Shown: positions 45,113 through 54,429, counted from the stretch's first letter. The stretch is 64,000 nt of DNA from Pseudomonas fluorescens (GCF_902498195.1 NZ_CABVIY010000002.1:62001-126000), one strand, 5' to 3'. Notes: generated by a model not told the origin, from the letters alone. Translations and numbers: made by a program.

Positions 45113-45760
45113 CTAAGAAACAACCGGATAACAAGCATCACCCCATAGCGTTTCCGGGTTATCCAACATCAGCAAAATAATCACCGGCACCAATTTGCCG
45201 AGAAGGTTTGAGCAGTCGCGCAGCTGATCCCGGTTCACACTGCTGTTCCAGGTTGCGCCCCCATGCATGACCTGGTTTCGCAATGTATAAATTCGATTGA
45301 ACAGAACGCCGAGCACTGCTGGGGTATTGCGGTTGGCCAACGCTTGCTGCGCTGCTCGCCGACCGCTGGCAAAGCGCTCGGTCCACTGTTGCTCGCTGAT
45401 CTTGCCGTTCTGGTAATCCCAGAAGCTCTGGAACACGTAGGGGTTGTCCAGCAACGCGCGAATGCTGCCGGAGAACGCGGACCAGACCAGATTCTCGATC
45501 AGGTTGGCCGTGTCGAGCGCGCAGAGTTTGTCCAGGAACGCCTTGAACGTGGACTGCTCGGAAAGGCGGTACTGCTCGTCAATATCGGTGGCGTAGGCCG
45601 AGTTGAAGGCGATCCACAGGAAGATAAAACGCCCATCGACATCGTCAGCTTGCTCGGCACGATTGAGCCAACTCAGCGCCCGATGAACACGCAAGGTGAG
45701 GTTGGGATGATGACTTTCACGTTCCTGTCGATGACGGGTCTTGAGTGCTTGATGGTCCAT
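45113..45760 (-). CDS. HEPN-domain protein, putative RNase
   Basis: A 215-residue all-helical protein. Near the C-terminus it has the HEPN ribonuclease signature R-x4-H, R161-N-Q-V-M-H166, in LFNRIYTLRNQVMHGG. An N-terminal helix with WLNRAEQ and FIFLWIAFNSAYA is also typical of the Apea/MAE-like HEPN group. HEPN RNases are effectors in abortive-infection and toxin systems. It is the first gene of a leftward operon HEPN / acidic protein / DUF262 / DUF262-DUF1524 and divergent from the gene at 45979. Confidence 0.7.
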   Translation of the reverse strand: MDHQALKTRHRQERESHHPNLTLRVHRALSWLNRAEQADDVDGRFIFLWIAFNSAYATDIDEQYRLSEQSTFKAFLDKLCALDTANLIENLVWSAFSGSIRALLDNPYVFQSFWDYQNGKISEQQWTERFASGRRAAQQALANRNTPAVLGVLFNRIYTLRNQVMHGGATWNSSVNRDQLRDCSNLLGKLVPVIILLMLDNPETLWGDACYPVVS

Positions 45761-45892
45761 GGGGTGCCGATCCTTGAGGTCATGGGCAGTACGTCAACAG
45801 ATTGGGAGCGTCTGAAAACTTACATATTTTTGATTAAACCCAGGCATGGGTAGAGAAGTTTCTATCGAGGGCCTGAGAACCTGCTCCATTTG

Positions 45893-45902
45893 TTTACCTG
45901 TA
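45893..45902 (+). promoter_or_regulatory. Candidate shared operator (TTTACCTGTA)
   Basis: TTTACCTGTA lies 77 bases before the start at 45979, within the divergent HEPN/45979 promoter region. The identical 10-mer is found at 52588-52597, 87 bases before the start at 52684 and just upstream of the second WYL gene. It is flanked by TTGTTT and AAACAA as an inverted pair. Confidence 0.4.
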
Positions 45903-45978
45903 CGGACAAACAACATGGACGGGGGCTGTGGTTTTACTTAGGGTATGGCCATTCGATATTACCTGCAAGGTGGTCTGC

Positions 45979-47460
45979 ATGAAGCGCGAACAGTTCCTGG
46001 CGCAACCTGAAGTTGAGTCCTTCATCGCATGGCTCGCAACGAACTTGCCGACGTTGACGTTCAAGCTGCGCTTCAAGGCGAGCAAATTTGTGCCGGGCGG
46101 TTTAACCGCTGATGTCCAGGGTTTCGAGCAGATTCTTGAGCAATACCGCTGGAAAGCAAGCTGGCAAGATACCCATCAAAATTCGGTGGATTCACAAACC
46201 TGGGCTGAAACTCAACGCTCTCTCGGACAACTTCGCGAGTGGCTGACGAGTGCGGTCAACCGGGGGGATGAACAACAAGCGCTTCAGGCGTGTTTGCAGA
46301 TTCTTCGTTGGGGTGGTGTCCGGGGAGCCATTCCATTTTTGCACCGGCTGGCCGAAAAGGGCGAGCTGTCGAGCTATCTGCGGGAAATGGCCGGGCTCAT
46401 GTCGCTCGACGGCGACAATGATCTGAATGATCTCGACGCGATCAGTGTCGAGCGTTTCGATGCTGGGCTGACCAAGATTCACGCCTTGCTCGATCCGTCG
46501 GGTTCACCCATCTATGACAGTCGCGTCGGCGCAGCGATAGGCATGCTGTATTCGCTGTTTCGCCAGCAATGGACGGGGAGCGGCAAACCTCTGCTGGCTT
46601 TCCCGTCTGGAGGCGCTCGTGGCAGCCAGATCCGCAACCCGGGAGCGTTCTTGAACGGACTGGCGGCGCCGCAATTTTCGGCGATCGATTATGCCGCATG
46701 GGCACGTTGGCAGGTGCGGTTGGGGTGGATTATCCGAGCCCTGCTCGAGCGTACCGGCTGGTTTGCCGAACAAGGGGCTCTGCCCGCGCGATGCCACGCC
46801 TTCGAGGCCAGCCTGTTTATGCTCGGCTATGACCTGCGGTGCTTTGGTGTAACTCTGGCGACTGATCCGAAGGCAGCAGTGCCAGAGATCGACTCGCAGA
46901 AAAGTGAACGTGACGCCACCGGCTGGGTGCCTACCGGGCACCCCTTCAGTCAGGTCCTCAAGGATTATCTGGCCTTCCGCCGCAGCGGTTCGCTCGACGA
47001 TAAAGCGTCCTTCGTTGCCTGGCTGTTGACGAACCCGCGTAACGAGAACCCGCTCACGCGTGCTACGGCGCAGGGCTACTGTTTCGCGTTCTCCATTGAG
47101 GAGTTCGACCTGTTCGGCCGGCCGCTCGCAGAGCTTGAGCGAATCGTCGCGGGTGGCAAGGATGGACTGTGTGCGGCACTGGCAAGCGAGACATTAGAGC
47201 AGTTCACCGTGGGTGATGAGCGGGTAAGTGTCTGTTTGGTGGATGTATTGATCACGGGCAATGCGTATCGGCGGGCGACGACCGACAAGGAGCGAACCGA
47301 TTACATCTTGAGCGCCGGATATGCCGGTACAGAGAACTCTGCAAGGACGCTGATGGCGTTGGGGCGTAACGTGGGCAAGCACTTCAGCCTGCTCGATGCA
47401 CAACATTTGCCGACGACCTTATTCGAGCAGTTTTTCCGCGGATGCTCGCTCGACGCCTGA
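45979..47460 (+). CDS. Protein of unknown function upstream of the nuclease-helicase
   Basis: A 493-residue soluble protein of no family I recognise. It begins KREQFLAQPEVESFIAWLAT, is mostly helical, and contains ILRWGGVRGAIPFLHRLAEK near residue 115 and AFPSGGARGSQIRNPGAFLN near 205. There is no evident NTPase or nuclease motif. ATG 45979 has AAGGTGG upstream; an earlier in-frame ATG lacks one. It precedes the large nuclease-helicase gene by 63 bases in the same direction and so is probably its partner. It could be a target-recognition or adaptor subunit. Confidence 0.65.
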   Translation: MKREQFLAQPEVESFIAWLATNLPTLTFKLRFKASKFVPGGLTADVQGFEQILEQYRWKASWQDTHQNSVDSQTWAETQRSLGQLREWLTSAVNRGDEQQALQACLQILRWGGVRGAIPFLHRLAEKGELSSYLREMAGLMSLDGDNDLNDLDAISVERFDAGLTKIHALLDPSGSPIYDSRVGAAIGMLYSLFRQQWTGSGKPLLAFPSGGARGSQIRNPGAFLNGLAAPQFSAIDYAAWARWQVRLGWIIRALLERTGWFAEQGALPARCHAFEASLFMLGYDLRCFGVTLATDPKAAVPEIDSQKSERDATGWVPTGHPFSQVLKDYLAFRRSGSLDDKASFVAWLLTNPRNENPLTRATAQGYCFAFSIEEFDLFGRPLAELERIVAGGKDGLCAALASETLEQFTVGDERVSVCLVDVLITGNAYRRATTDKERTDYILSAGYAGTENSARTLMALGRNVGKHFSLLDAQHLPTTLFEQFFRGCSLDA

Positions 47461-47523
47461 CTCCCACACGACATTGAATTAGCGTGAAGCGTTCCTGGGT
47501 GCTTCACCGGACTGGAAACGACC

Positions 47524-50500
47524 ATGCAAACCCGAAACGGAATTCAGTTGTACTCCGCCTCAGACATCTGCGGTTTTCTTGAGTGCCAGCACCTCACGGC
47601 GCTGGATCTTCAGAACCTTGTCATCCCTATGGAGAAAGCGGCGGCAAGCGAACAGAACCGTTTGATCCAGGACAAAGGTCTGGCCCATGAAGCGGCCTTT
47701 TTCGAACGGCTCAAAAACCAATACGCCAACGTTGTCGACATTGCCGAGGGCAATCCGAGTTTCGCGCGCCGGGTGGAACTGACCATCCAGGCCATGAAGG
47801 CCGGCGCCGATATCATCTTCCAGGCGTCGCTTCAGGAAGGCGCCTTTATTGGTCATGCCGACTTCCTGCGCAAAGTGCCGCGGGTGTCGGCGCTGGGCGA
47901 CCACAGCTATGAGGTGATCGACACCAAGCTGGCGAAAACGGCCAAGGCCAAGTTCCTTGTACAGGTTGCGCTTTATTCACGAATGCTGATCTCGATCCAG
48001 GGCGTACAGCCACAGTTCATGTACGTCGTACTCGGTGATGCTGCGTGTACCGAGCAGGCATTTCGGGTCGCCGACTACGCCGATTATCTGGAGTATGTGC
48101 TACAGCGTTTCGAAGCGTTCGTGAACGGTGCCGAGCGACCCGTTACCTACCCGGAGCCATGCGGGCATTGTGGGTTCTGCGCCTGGCGTGATCGCTGCGA
48201 CGAACAACGACTGCAGGACGATCACCTCTCGGCGGTAGCTGGTATCAGTCGTTCGCAAATCCAGAAGTTACAGAGTGCCGGCGTGACCACATTGCACCAG
48301 CTGGCGGACAGTACTGACGACCTGCGCATTCCAAAACTGCAGACAGAGTCATTGAGCAAGTTGCGGCATCAGGCGCGTTTGCAGTTCCAGGGGCGTTCCA
48401 GTGATGTCCCGCTATTCGAGCTGCTTCCCGTGTCGGGTGAGCGACGTGGTTTTTATCGGATGCCCAAGGCGGTCGAGGGCGACCTGTTCTTCGATATGGA
48501 GGGCAATCCGCTGGAAGAGGGTGGCCTGGAATACCTCTTCGGTCTTTACATCGACGAGGGTGGGCAGCGAATCTTCAAACCCTTCTGGGCGCATACCCGA
48601 GAAGAAGAAAAGGTCGCCTTCGAGCAGTTCATCGACTGGGTCACCAGCCATCTTAAGCGTTACCCCGACGCGCATATTTACCACTACGCCAGTTACGAAG
48701 AGACAGCTATCAAGCGCCTGATGAGCCAGCACGGGACGCGTGAAGCACAAGTGGACTGGTTGCTGCGCAACGGCAAACTGATCGATCTGTACAAGGTTGT
48801 GCGCGAAGCGATCCGGGTGTCCGAGCCCAGCTACTCGATCAAGAATATCGAGCACTTTTACATGGATCAGCGCGACGGCGACGTCACCAATGCCGGCGCG
48901 AGCATCGTGTTTTATGAGAGGTGGAAAGAGACCGGCGAACCGGCGTTGCTTGAGCAGATCGAGCGTTACAACGAAGACGATGTGCTATCGACCTATCTTC
49001 TGCGTGACTGGCTGTTGGAAATAAAACCGTCGAATGCAGGCGCTTTTCTCAGGCCTGAAGCCGAAAGCGAGAAATCCATGGCGGAGCAGAAGGAGATCGA
49101 GATTCGTCTGGAAGATTATCGCGATCGTTTGCTAGGTGATCTGTGCACCGACGACGAGGCCATGAGTGATGAGGATCAGGTCACGTTGCTCACCTTCCAG
49201 CTACTCGACTTCCACCGCCGTGCAGAGAAACCGACGTGGTGGCAACTGTTCAGCCGCCAGGACATGACAACTGAGGAGCTGCTGGAGGACATCGAGAGCC
49301 TGGCCGGTTTGCAGCGCACGAAAACACTGCCGGAACCGATCAAACAGTCATTTTTGTATGAGTACAGTTTCGAACCCCAGGAAACCAAAATGCGTGCCGG
49401 TTCTCAGGGCGTCATCACCGAGTCCCTGGCCAGCGTACAGCTGGTTCATCTGGACCATGACAACGGTCTGGCGACATTCAAGGCTACCCAGAGAAATGCG
49501 CCGCCTGATTACTTCGACATGATTCCCGGCAGGCCGATCCCATCTACGCCTCTGCGCAAGGCGATGTTCCGTTATGCCGACAGCCTCTTGGCTGGCGAAC
49601 AGCACTTCCAGGCGGTTGCGGACTTCCTGTATCGACGCGCCCCACGGGTGAAAGATGTCGAGCCCGGTGCACCACTGCTTGATCCAGGCCTGCCGACGGT
49701 TGAAGCCATCAAGCAGGTGGTTCGTAACCTCGAACACAGCGTGCTCTTTATTCAGGGACCGCCAGGTGCAGGCAAAACCTACACTGGCTCGCACGTCATC
49801 GTTGACTTGCTCAAGGGGGGCAAGCGCATCGGCGTAACATCCAATTCGCACCACGCCATCAACAACCTGCTGGCGGCGGTTGAATCTCGTGCGCAAGAAG
49901 AGGGAGTCACTTTCACGGGGTTGAAAAAGTCCTCGGACGGAGAAGGTACGGAGTTCACCGGCCGCTGCATTCGTTCCATCGAGGACAAAAAGGAATTCCT
50001 CGATGCCTGGGGGCCGAACATTGACTTGACGGCCGGCACCGCCTGGCTATTTGCCGATCCCGCCTTCACCGAGCAACTGGACTATCTCTTCATCGACGAG
50101 GCTGGCCAGGTGAGTGTGGCGAATCTGGTCACGATGGGCATGGCTGCGCGCAACATCGTCCTGATGGGCGATCAGATGCAATTGTCGCAACCGGTGCAAG
50201 GCGTGCATCCGGGTCGCTCCGGCGATTCCATCCTCGACTATCTGCTGGATGGTACGCCTACCATCGCGCCTGATCGTGGGGTGTTCCTGGCGCAAACCTG
50301 GCGGATGCACCCCCACGTTTGCTCATTCATTTCGCAAGCCGTTTACGAAGGGCAACTTTCTTCGGCGCCAGGTACCGAGCGGCGGGTGTTGTTACTCGAT
50401 GGTCAACGACCGGAGGTGCCGGCCAGCGGGCTGATGTTTTGCCCTGTGGAGCACGATGGCAACAGCCAGAGTTCGACCGAAGAGGCGGAGCAAGTCAAAG

Positions 50501-50925
50501 CGCTTTACGCATACTTCCTGCGGCAGCGGTATGTGGATGACAAGGGCGCAGAGCACGCGATCCGTATCGAAAACATCCTGGTGGTAGCACCCTATAACCT
50601 GCAAGTGCAGTTGTTGAAACAGGTACTGCCAGCGGCCGCCCGTGTCGGCACTGTGGATAAATTTCAGGGGCAGGAGGCGGAGATTGTCATCGTTTCGATG
50701 GCGACCTCCAATGAAGACTATCTGCCCCGAGACATTGGCTTCCTGTATTCGAAGAACCGCTTAAATGTGGCCGTCAGTCGCGCGAAGTCACTGGCCTGTA
50801 TTGTCGCCAGCCCTGATCTGACCGCCATCCGCTGCCAGACACCGCATGACATGAGCCTGGTCAACGGTTTGTGCATGGCAGTCAGGCACGGGACGGCTGC
50901 GACGGCTGTCGCGCTGTGCGAATAG
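47524..50925 (+). CDS. RecB-like nuclease / RNaseH-like / SF1 helicase fusion (TM0106 type)
   Basis: A 1133-residue multidomain protein. The TM0106-type RecB-like nuclease occupies about residues 1-230, with YEVIDTKLAKTAKAKFLVQV (D-x-K) near 137 and a cysteine cluster CGHCGFCAWRDRC near 213-225 that may hold an Fe-S cluster or zinc. An RNase H-like exonuclease domain starts near 320 (DLFFDMEGNPLEEGG, D-x-E). The C-terminal SF1 helicase of UPF1/Dna2 type has Walker A IQGPPGAGKTYTG near 744, DEAGQ near 857, and TVDKFQGQEAEIVIVSMATS near 1045. It probably degrades or remodels DNA or RNA as the effector of this operon. Confidence 0.88.
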   Translation: MQTRNGIQLYSASDICGFLECQHLTALDLQNLVIPMEKAAASEQNRLIQDKGLAHEAAFFERLKNQYANVVDIAEGNPSFARRVELTIQAMKAGADIIFQASLQEGAFIGHADFLRKVPRVSALGDHSYEVIDTKLAKTAKAKFLVQVALYSRMLISIQGVQPQFMYVVLGDAACTEQAFRVADYADYLEYVLQRFEAFVNGAERPVTYPEPCGHCGFCAWRDRCDEQRLQDDHLSAVAGISRSQIQKLQSAGVTTLHQLADSTDDLRIPKLQTESLSKLRHQARLQFQGRSSDVPLFELLPVSGERRGFYRMPKAVEGDLFFDMEGNPLEEGGLEYLFGLYIDEGGQRIFKPFWAHTREEEKVAFEQFIDWVTSHLKRYPDAHIYHYASYEETAIKRLMSQHGTREAQVDWLLRNGKLIDLYKVVREAIRVSEPSYSIKNIEHFYMDQRDGDVTNAGASIVFYERWKETGEPALLEQIERYNEDDVLSTYLLRDWLLEIKPSNAGAFLRPEAESEKSMAEQKEIEIRLEDYRDRLLGDLCTDDEAMSDEDQVTLLTFQLLDFHRRAEKPTWWQLFSRQDMTTEELLEDIESLAGLQRTKTLPEPIKQSFLYEYSFEPQETKMRAGSQGVITESLASVQLVHLDHDNGLATFKATQRNAPPDYFDMIPGRPIPSTPLRKAMFRYADSLLAGEQHFQAVADFLYRRAPRVKDVEPGAPLLDPGLPTVEAIKQVVRNLEHSVLFIQGPPGAGKTYTGSHVIVDLLKGGKRIGVTSNSHHAINNLLAAVESRAQEEGVTFTGLKKSSDGEGTEFTGRCIRSIEDKKEFLDAWGPNIDLTAGTAWLFADPAFTEQLDYLFIDEAGQVSVANLVTMGMAARNIVLMGDQMQLSQPVQGVHPGRSGDSILDYLLDGTPTIAPDRGVFLAQTWRMHPHVCSFISQAVYEGQLSSAPGTERRVLLLDGQRPEVPASGLMFCPVEHDGNSQSSTEEAEQVKALYAYFLRQRYVDDKGAEHAIRIENILVVAPYNLQVQLLKQVLPAAARVGTVDKFQGQEAEIVIVSMATSNEDYLPRDIGFLYSKNRLNVAVSRAKSLACIVASPDLTAIRCQTPHDMSLVNGLCMAVRHGTAATAVALCE

Positions 50926-50971
50926 CGGCTGCAAAGGCCTTGTCATTCGATCCGCAACCGGGAAGGAAGTG

Positions 50972-51640
50972 ATGCCCTATACGCCCGATTTGCTTGTTTT
51001 GTTGCACAAGACTCTGGCCACGACGAAGTGTTGTGTCGACGACTGGGTGGGGCTCGGCTTGGGGAACTGGCACGCTTCAGTCCTGCTCGATAGCACGCAG
51101 TATCTGTCGTCGCTCGACCCGCTCACGTTCAATGAGCGGGGACTTGCAGGGGAAACGCCATTGGACATCGCCTATCGGCTCAACCGAGTCGCCTTGATCG
51201 AAAGGCTGGAGGCGCTCGGTGCCGTGGGCGACAAACACATACAGGATTGGAAAGGTCGCGGCACCTTCATGCCGCACGATAAATACATGCATCTGCCCGC
51301 CAAGCAGGGAAAAATCAAAATCCTTGAATCGCGTTTCCGGCTAGGCGGGAGTCTCAATGACCGTGATATGGACGGCAACACGCCCATCCATTGGCTCGCA
51401 ATCCACGGCCACTTCAAGGCCGTCAGGTACTTCACGGACAACTACCGGATGTTCGAGCTGGATATGAATGCGAAGAACAACGAAGGCAACACCGCTCGTA
51501 ATCTGGCCATCCTCAACGGCCATCACGATGTAGCAGGGCAGCTGTTGATCCGGGAGATCGACAACTACATCAGCGCTACGCGCCTCTGGCATGAGTTGTC
51601 GGCCGGGTGGACAGGGAAGTTGCCGAGTCGAAACGCCTGA
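50972..51640 (+). CDS. Ankyrin-repeat protein
   Basis: A 222-residue protein with several ankyrin-like repeats: GLAGETPLDIAYRLNRVALI near residue 58, MDGNTPIHWLAIHGHFKAVR near 130, and NEGNTARNLAILNGHHDVAG near 165. There is no signal peptide or membrane segment. ATG 50972, next to a GTG, has GGAAGGAAG upstream. It follows the nuclease-helicase gene by 46 bases and is probably the third gene of the operon, providing protein-protein contacts such as immunity or assembly. The WYL gene converges on it. Confidence 0.75.
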   Translation: MPYTPDLLVLLHKTLATTKCCVDDWVGLGLGNWHASVLLDSTQYLSSLDPLTFNERGLAGETPLDIAYRLNRVALIERLEALGAVGDKHIQDWKGRGTFMPHDKYMHLPAKQGKIKILESRFRLGGSLNDRDMDGNTPIHWLAIHGHFKAVRYFTDNYRMFELDMNAKNNEGNTARNLAILNGHHDVAGQLLIREIDNYISATRLWHELSAGWTGKLPSRNA

Positions 51641-51688
51641 CAATCAGCGATCGACTCGGCAACACGCCTTCGCCCAAAGGGTTGAGGA

Positions 51689-52564
51689 TCAGTCATGCAT
51701 GAGCCAGGGGCGCAGCTCCTTGAGGTTGGTTGCCACGATTTGCTGTGCCTCGGGGTTAGTCGCCTGGTTTCTCGGATCGATCTGATAGCGTTGCAATACG
51801 TACTTCACCAGAGCTCTGCGACTGGGCACCACTAGCTGGCCGTCGATCATGCCAAAGTCGGTTTCGATGATTGACTTCTGTGCCGCGTTCAATCGCCCGT
51901 CGGCTGCAAATATGACGGGTATCTCGGTATTCCAATCTTCATCCAGTTCACGAGTGTTCTGCGATTCGTCCAGCAAGTCCGGCTGCCCTCGCAGGCGGCT
52001 GAGGACAAAGTCGCGATATTGGCCGTTCTTCTCGCAGTAAGCCCGCACATGCCAGCGCATGCCGGTGTAGACCAGTGTGTGAGGGGCGATGAGACGAACT
52101 TCCACGTTGGGGGTATTTAGCGAAACGTACTCGGTTTCCAGGCGCAGGCCATCGCGACAGGCCTTGAGCAACGGGCGCAGGACATCTGGTCGAATTGGGC
52201 GATCCGGGACTTCCAGCACCTTGGTGTGGGCGTAGGCCAGGGCGAGCCCATCAATGTGCGGGGCGCGTTCGTTGTTCTGGTAAAGCAGGTGCAAATAGGC
52301 GCTCGCGCTGTCGTCGATGAACAGCGGCGTGAATGTCTTGCTTGGCACGTAACCTTTTATTTTTTTGTCATATGTAAGATTTTTAGGCGCATGTTCTGTG
52401 ATGTAGGTGTTGATGTCCTTGGACGCCTGCTGACGGCTGATGCCGAAGCTCTGCATCAAGTGTCCCGTGGTCAACCGACCCTCCCACCAGGCAATGGTCT
52501 CGATTAAACGATAGCGAAGTGCCAGGTCCCAGCGAACCTGTTCGATCGACTGCTTGCGTTTCAT
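51689..52564 (-). CDS. WYL-domain transcriptional regulator, second copy
   Basis: A 291-residue BrxR/CapW-like regulator. The N-terminal winged helix is at WDLALRYRLIETIAWWEGRL then LMQSFGISRQQASKDINTYI. The WYL domain spans about 130-205 (LRLETEYVSLN, YTGMRWHVRAYCEKNGQYRD), and a C-terminal extension follows. It is unlike the WYL protein at 21477 in most positions. ATG 52564 has GGAGAGGG upstream. It lies at the junction of two rightward units (45979-51640 and 52684-54549), and the promoters of both carry the same 10-mer, so it may control both. Confidence 0.88.
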   Translation of the reverse strand: MKRKQSIEQVRWDLALRYRLIETIAWWEGRLTTGHLMQSFGISRQQASKDINTYITEHAPKNLTYDKKIKGYVPSKTFTPLFIDDSASAYLHLLYQNNERAPHIDGLALAYAHTKVLEVPDRPIRPDVLRPLLKACRDGLRLETEYVSLNTPNVEVRLIAPHTLVYTGMRWHVRAYCEKNGQYRDFVLSRLRGQPDLLDESQNTRELDEDWNTEIPVIFAADGRLNAAQKSIIETDFGMIDGQLVVPSRRALVKYVLQRYQIDPRNQATNPEAQQIVATNLKELRPWLMHD

Positions 52565-52587
52565 ACCCTCTCCATGTGCGCGAATAC

Positions 52588-52615
52588 TTTACCTGTATAA
52601 GTCTACATTCTAGAC
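52588..52615. promoter_or_regulatory. Candidate operator of the second WYL regulator
   Basis: Between divergent starts at 52564 and 52684 lies the perfect palindrome GTCTA-CATTC-TAGAC (52601-52615), preceded by TTTACCTGTA (52588-52597). ACCTGT recurs at 52615-52620. The 10-mer is identical to that at 45893-45902. Confidence 0.5.
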
Positions 52616-52683
52616 CTGTCGCTTATCACTACATATCTTGAGTCTGTCTTCGAAATCAATTGAAGTCACGAAAGGAAGTGGAC

Positions 52684-52941
52684 ATGAGTATGTCGGAAGT
52701 GGTTTCGACAGGGGCATTGGTGATGATGGGGGCAATCCTGCTGGTGCTACTGCATCAGTGTCTGAGATTGCGTGAGCTCTGGCAGATGGCGATGGACTGC
52801 CGAAAAAATGCGCGCTGGGCGCGGATCCGGGAAATGGAAAACCGCGAACTGCGTTCGGCGTTGCGAGCCGAGAAAGAGCACGTCCAGCAGTTACAAAGAA
52901 AGCTGGTGATTCTGCAGGAATTGATCCCTACAGAGGGATAA
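52684..52941 (+). CDS. Small membrane protein with coiled-coil tail
   Basis: An 85-residue protein: one N-terminal hydrophobic helix (STGALVMMGAILLVLLHQCL) and a charged coiled coil (RENRELRSALRAEKEH-like, then VQQLQRKLVILQELI). ATG 52684 has AAAGGAAGTGG upstream. It ends 10 bases before the ADP-ribosylglycohydrolase gene, so the two are co-transcribed. Function unknown; it may anchor or sense at the membrane. Confidence 0.7.
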   Translation: MSMSEVVSTGALVMMGAILLVLLHQCLRLRELWQMAMDCRKNARWARIREMENRELRSALRAEKEHVQQLQRKLVILQELIPTEG

Positions 52942-52951
52942 GGGAAAGGAC

Positions 52952-54004
52952 ATGAACAGACTTGAACGGATCAATGGCTGCCTGCTCGGCGGCGCCATCG
53001 GTGATGCGCTAGGCGCCCCAGTGGAGTTTCTCGAGTGGTCTGCAATAGAAGCTAAATTCGGCCCACAAGGTATCGTTGATTTTGCCCCTGCTTTCGGTAT
53101 CACCGGTGCCATCACCGACGACACGCAGATGATGCTTTTCACCGCAGAAGGCTTGCTTCGGGCGTATGTGCGCGGCAGTTCACTGGGAACTTGCCATGTC
53201 CCCAGCATTATTCATCATTCGTTGCTGCGCTGGCTGAAAACCCAGGACTACCCTACGAAGATGCCGATCAGCGGGGACGGCTGGCTGATCAATCAACCAG
53301 AGCTCTGGTCTCGCCGCGCCCCTGGCACTACCTGTCTCGATGCACTCAAGGCCAGTCCGCGGCTGGGCGTTGTTGCCGAAAATAACAGCAAAGGCTGTGG
53401 CGCCTTGATGCGCGTTGCGCCCTGCGCCTTTTTTGCAAACGCCTTTGACTACGCTGCCCAGTCAGGACGCCTGACTCACGGGCATCCTACGGGCTACCTG
53501 GCGGCCGGGTTGTTTGCCGATATTCTCCAGCGCATTGTCGATCGGCAAGACAGCTTGGAGCACGCGGTTACTCAGAGCTTGGCCAAATATGGACAAGTGC
53601 CGGGTATGGAAGAAACACGGGGCATAATTGAGCGCGTCCTTTTCTTCTTTTACGAGGGCTACCAGCCTACTCCGCAACGCATCGGCGAACTCGGCGGCGG
53701 TTGGGTCGCCGAAGAGGCGCTGGCTATCGGCTTGTGGTGCGCCCTGGCAGCGCCTTCGTTCGAAGAAGGCGTGATCACGGCGGTGAATCACAGTGGCGAC
53801 AGCGACAGTACCGGGCTCATCGCCGGGCATTTGTTGGGTGTTCAGTATGGTGCTGCGGCGATTCCTGTTCGGTGGTTCGAACAATTGGAGATGCGCGAAG
53901 TGATTGTGCAAATCGCCGAGGACATTGAGCGCATTCCTCGTGAGTACTGTGGGAATGGTGGAGAGTTCGATCAGCAGATCGAGCTGGCGTATCCCGTTGG
54001 TTGA
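52952..54004 (+). CDS. ADP-ribosylglycohydrolase (DraG/ARH family)
   Basis: A 350-residue ARH-fold hydrolase that removes ADP-ribose from proteins or nucleic acids using two metals. The N-terminal GAIGDALGAPVEF near residue 14, the metal site ITDDTQM near 52-58, and the C-terminal metal site NHSGDSDSTGLIAGHLLG near 275 are all present. It should therefore be catalytically competent. In defence contexts ARH or macrodomain proteins often serve as antitoxins to ADP-ribosyltransferases. A possible transferase-like gene lies nearby at 54737 on the other strand. ATG 52952 has GGGAAAGGA upstream. Confidence 0.92.
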   Translation: MNRLERINGCLLGGAIGDALGAPVEFLEWSAIEAKFGPQGIVDFAPAFGITGAITDDTQMMLFTAEGLLRAYVRGSSLGTCHVPSIIHHSLLRWLKTQDYPTKMPISGDGWLINQPELWSRRAPGTTCLDALKASPRLGVVAENNSKGCGALMRVAPCAFFANAFDYAAQSGRLTHGHPTGYLAAGLFADILQRIVDRQDSLEHAVTQSLAKYGQVPGMEETRGIIERVLFFFYEGYQPTPQRIGELGGGWVAEEALAIGLWCALAAPSFEEGVITAVNHSGDSDSTGLIAGHLLGVQYGAAAIPVRWFEQLEMREVIVQIAEDIERIPREYCGNGGEFDQQIELAYPVG

Positions 54005-54050
54005 GAGGGCTGATGGAGACGATTATGGATAAATTTTCAGGAGAGCTGCG

Positions 54051-54245
54051 ATGCCTATAAGGCCCAGGCCATTTACGTTTGTATGTGGTGAATGCGGTTG
54101 GAAGAAAACGGTGGCCCCGCGGAGTGATGCGTTGGGACCGGGTGAGTGGTTCAAGCAATGCCCGAAATGCGGGAGCGAATCGTTGAAGATGCGCGATGCG
54201 GGGTGGGTTGAGCGGACGCTAGCAGAGTTGCTTCTGCGTCTCTAA
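54051..54245 (+). CDS. Small zinc-ribbon protein
   Basis: A 64-residue protein with two CxxC pairs, CGECGWKK and CPKCGSES, forming a rubredoxin-like zinc ribbon. The C-terminal helix is WVERTLAELLLRL. ATG 54051 has GGAGAG upstream. It follows the ADP-ribosylglycohydrolase by 46 bases in the same direction. Possibly a nucleic-acid or protein-binding accessory; function unknown. Confidence 0.72.
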   Translation: MPIRPRPFTFVCGECGWKKTVAPRSDALGPGEWFKQCPKCGSESLKMRDAGWVERTLAELLLRL

Positions 54246-54429
54246 GTGCGTTGCCCAGTGAGATCAGGGTGGAGTCGCGATATGGCAAAAGGCCGTTTAT
54301 TCACGAGGCCGTTCGGCCGATCACGACACTCCCCGTCGTGCTGGTTTCTCATGCTCGCCTCATCAGCATGCCGAGCGATGGATTACACGATCCGAACCGC
54401 TGAAACCTGTATACCTAAGAGGTCGTAAC

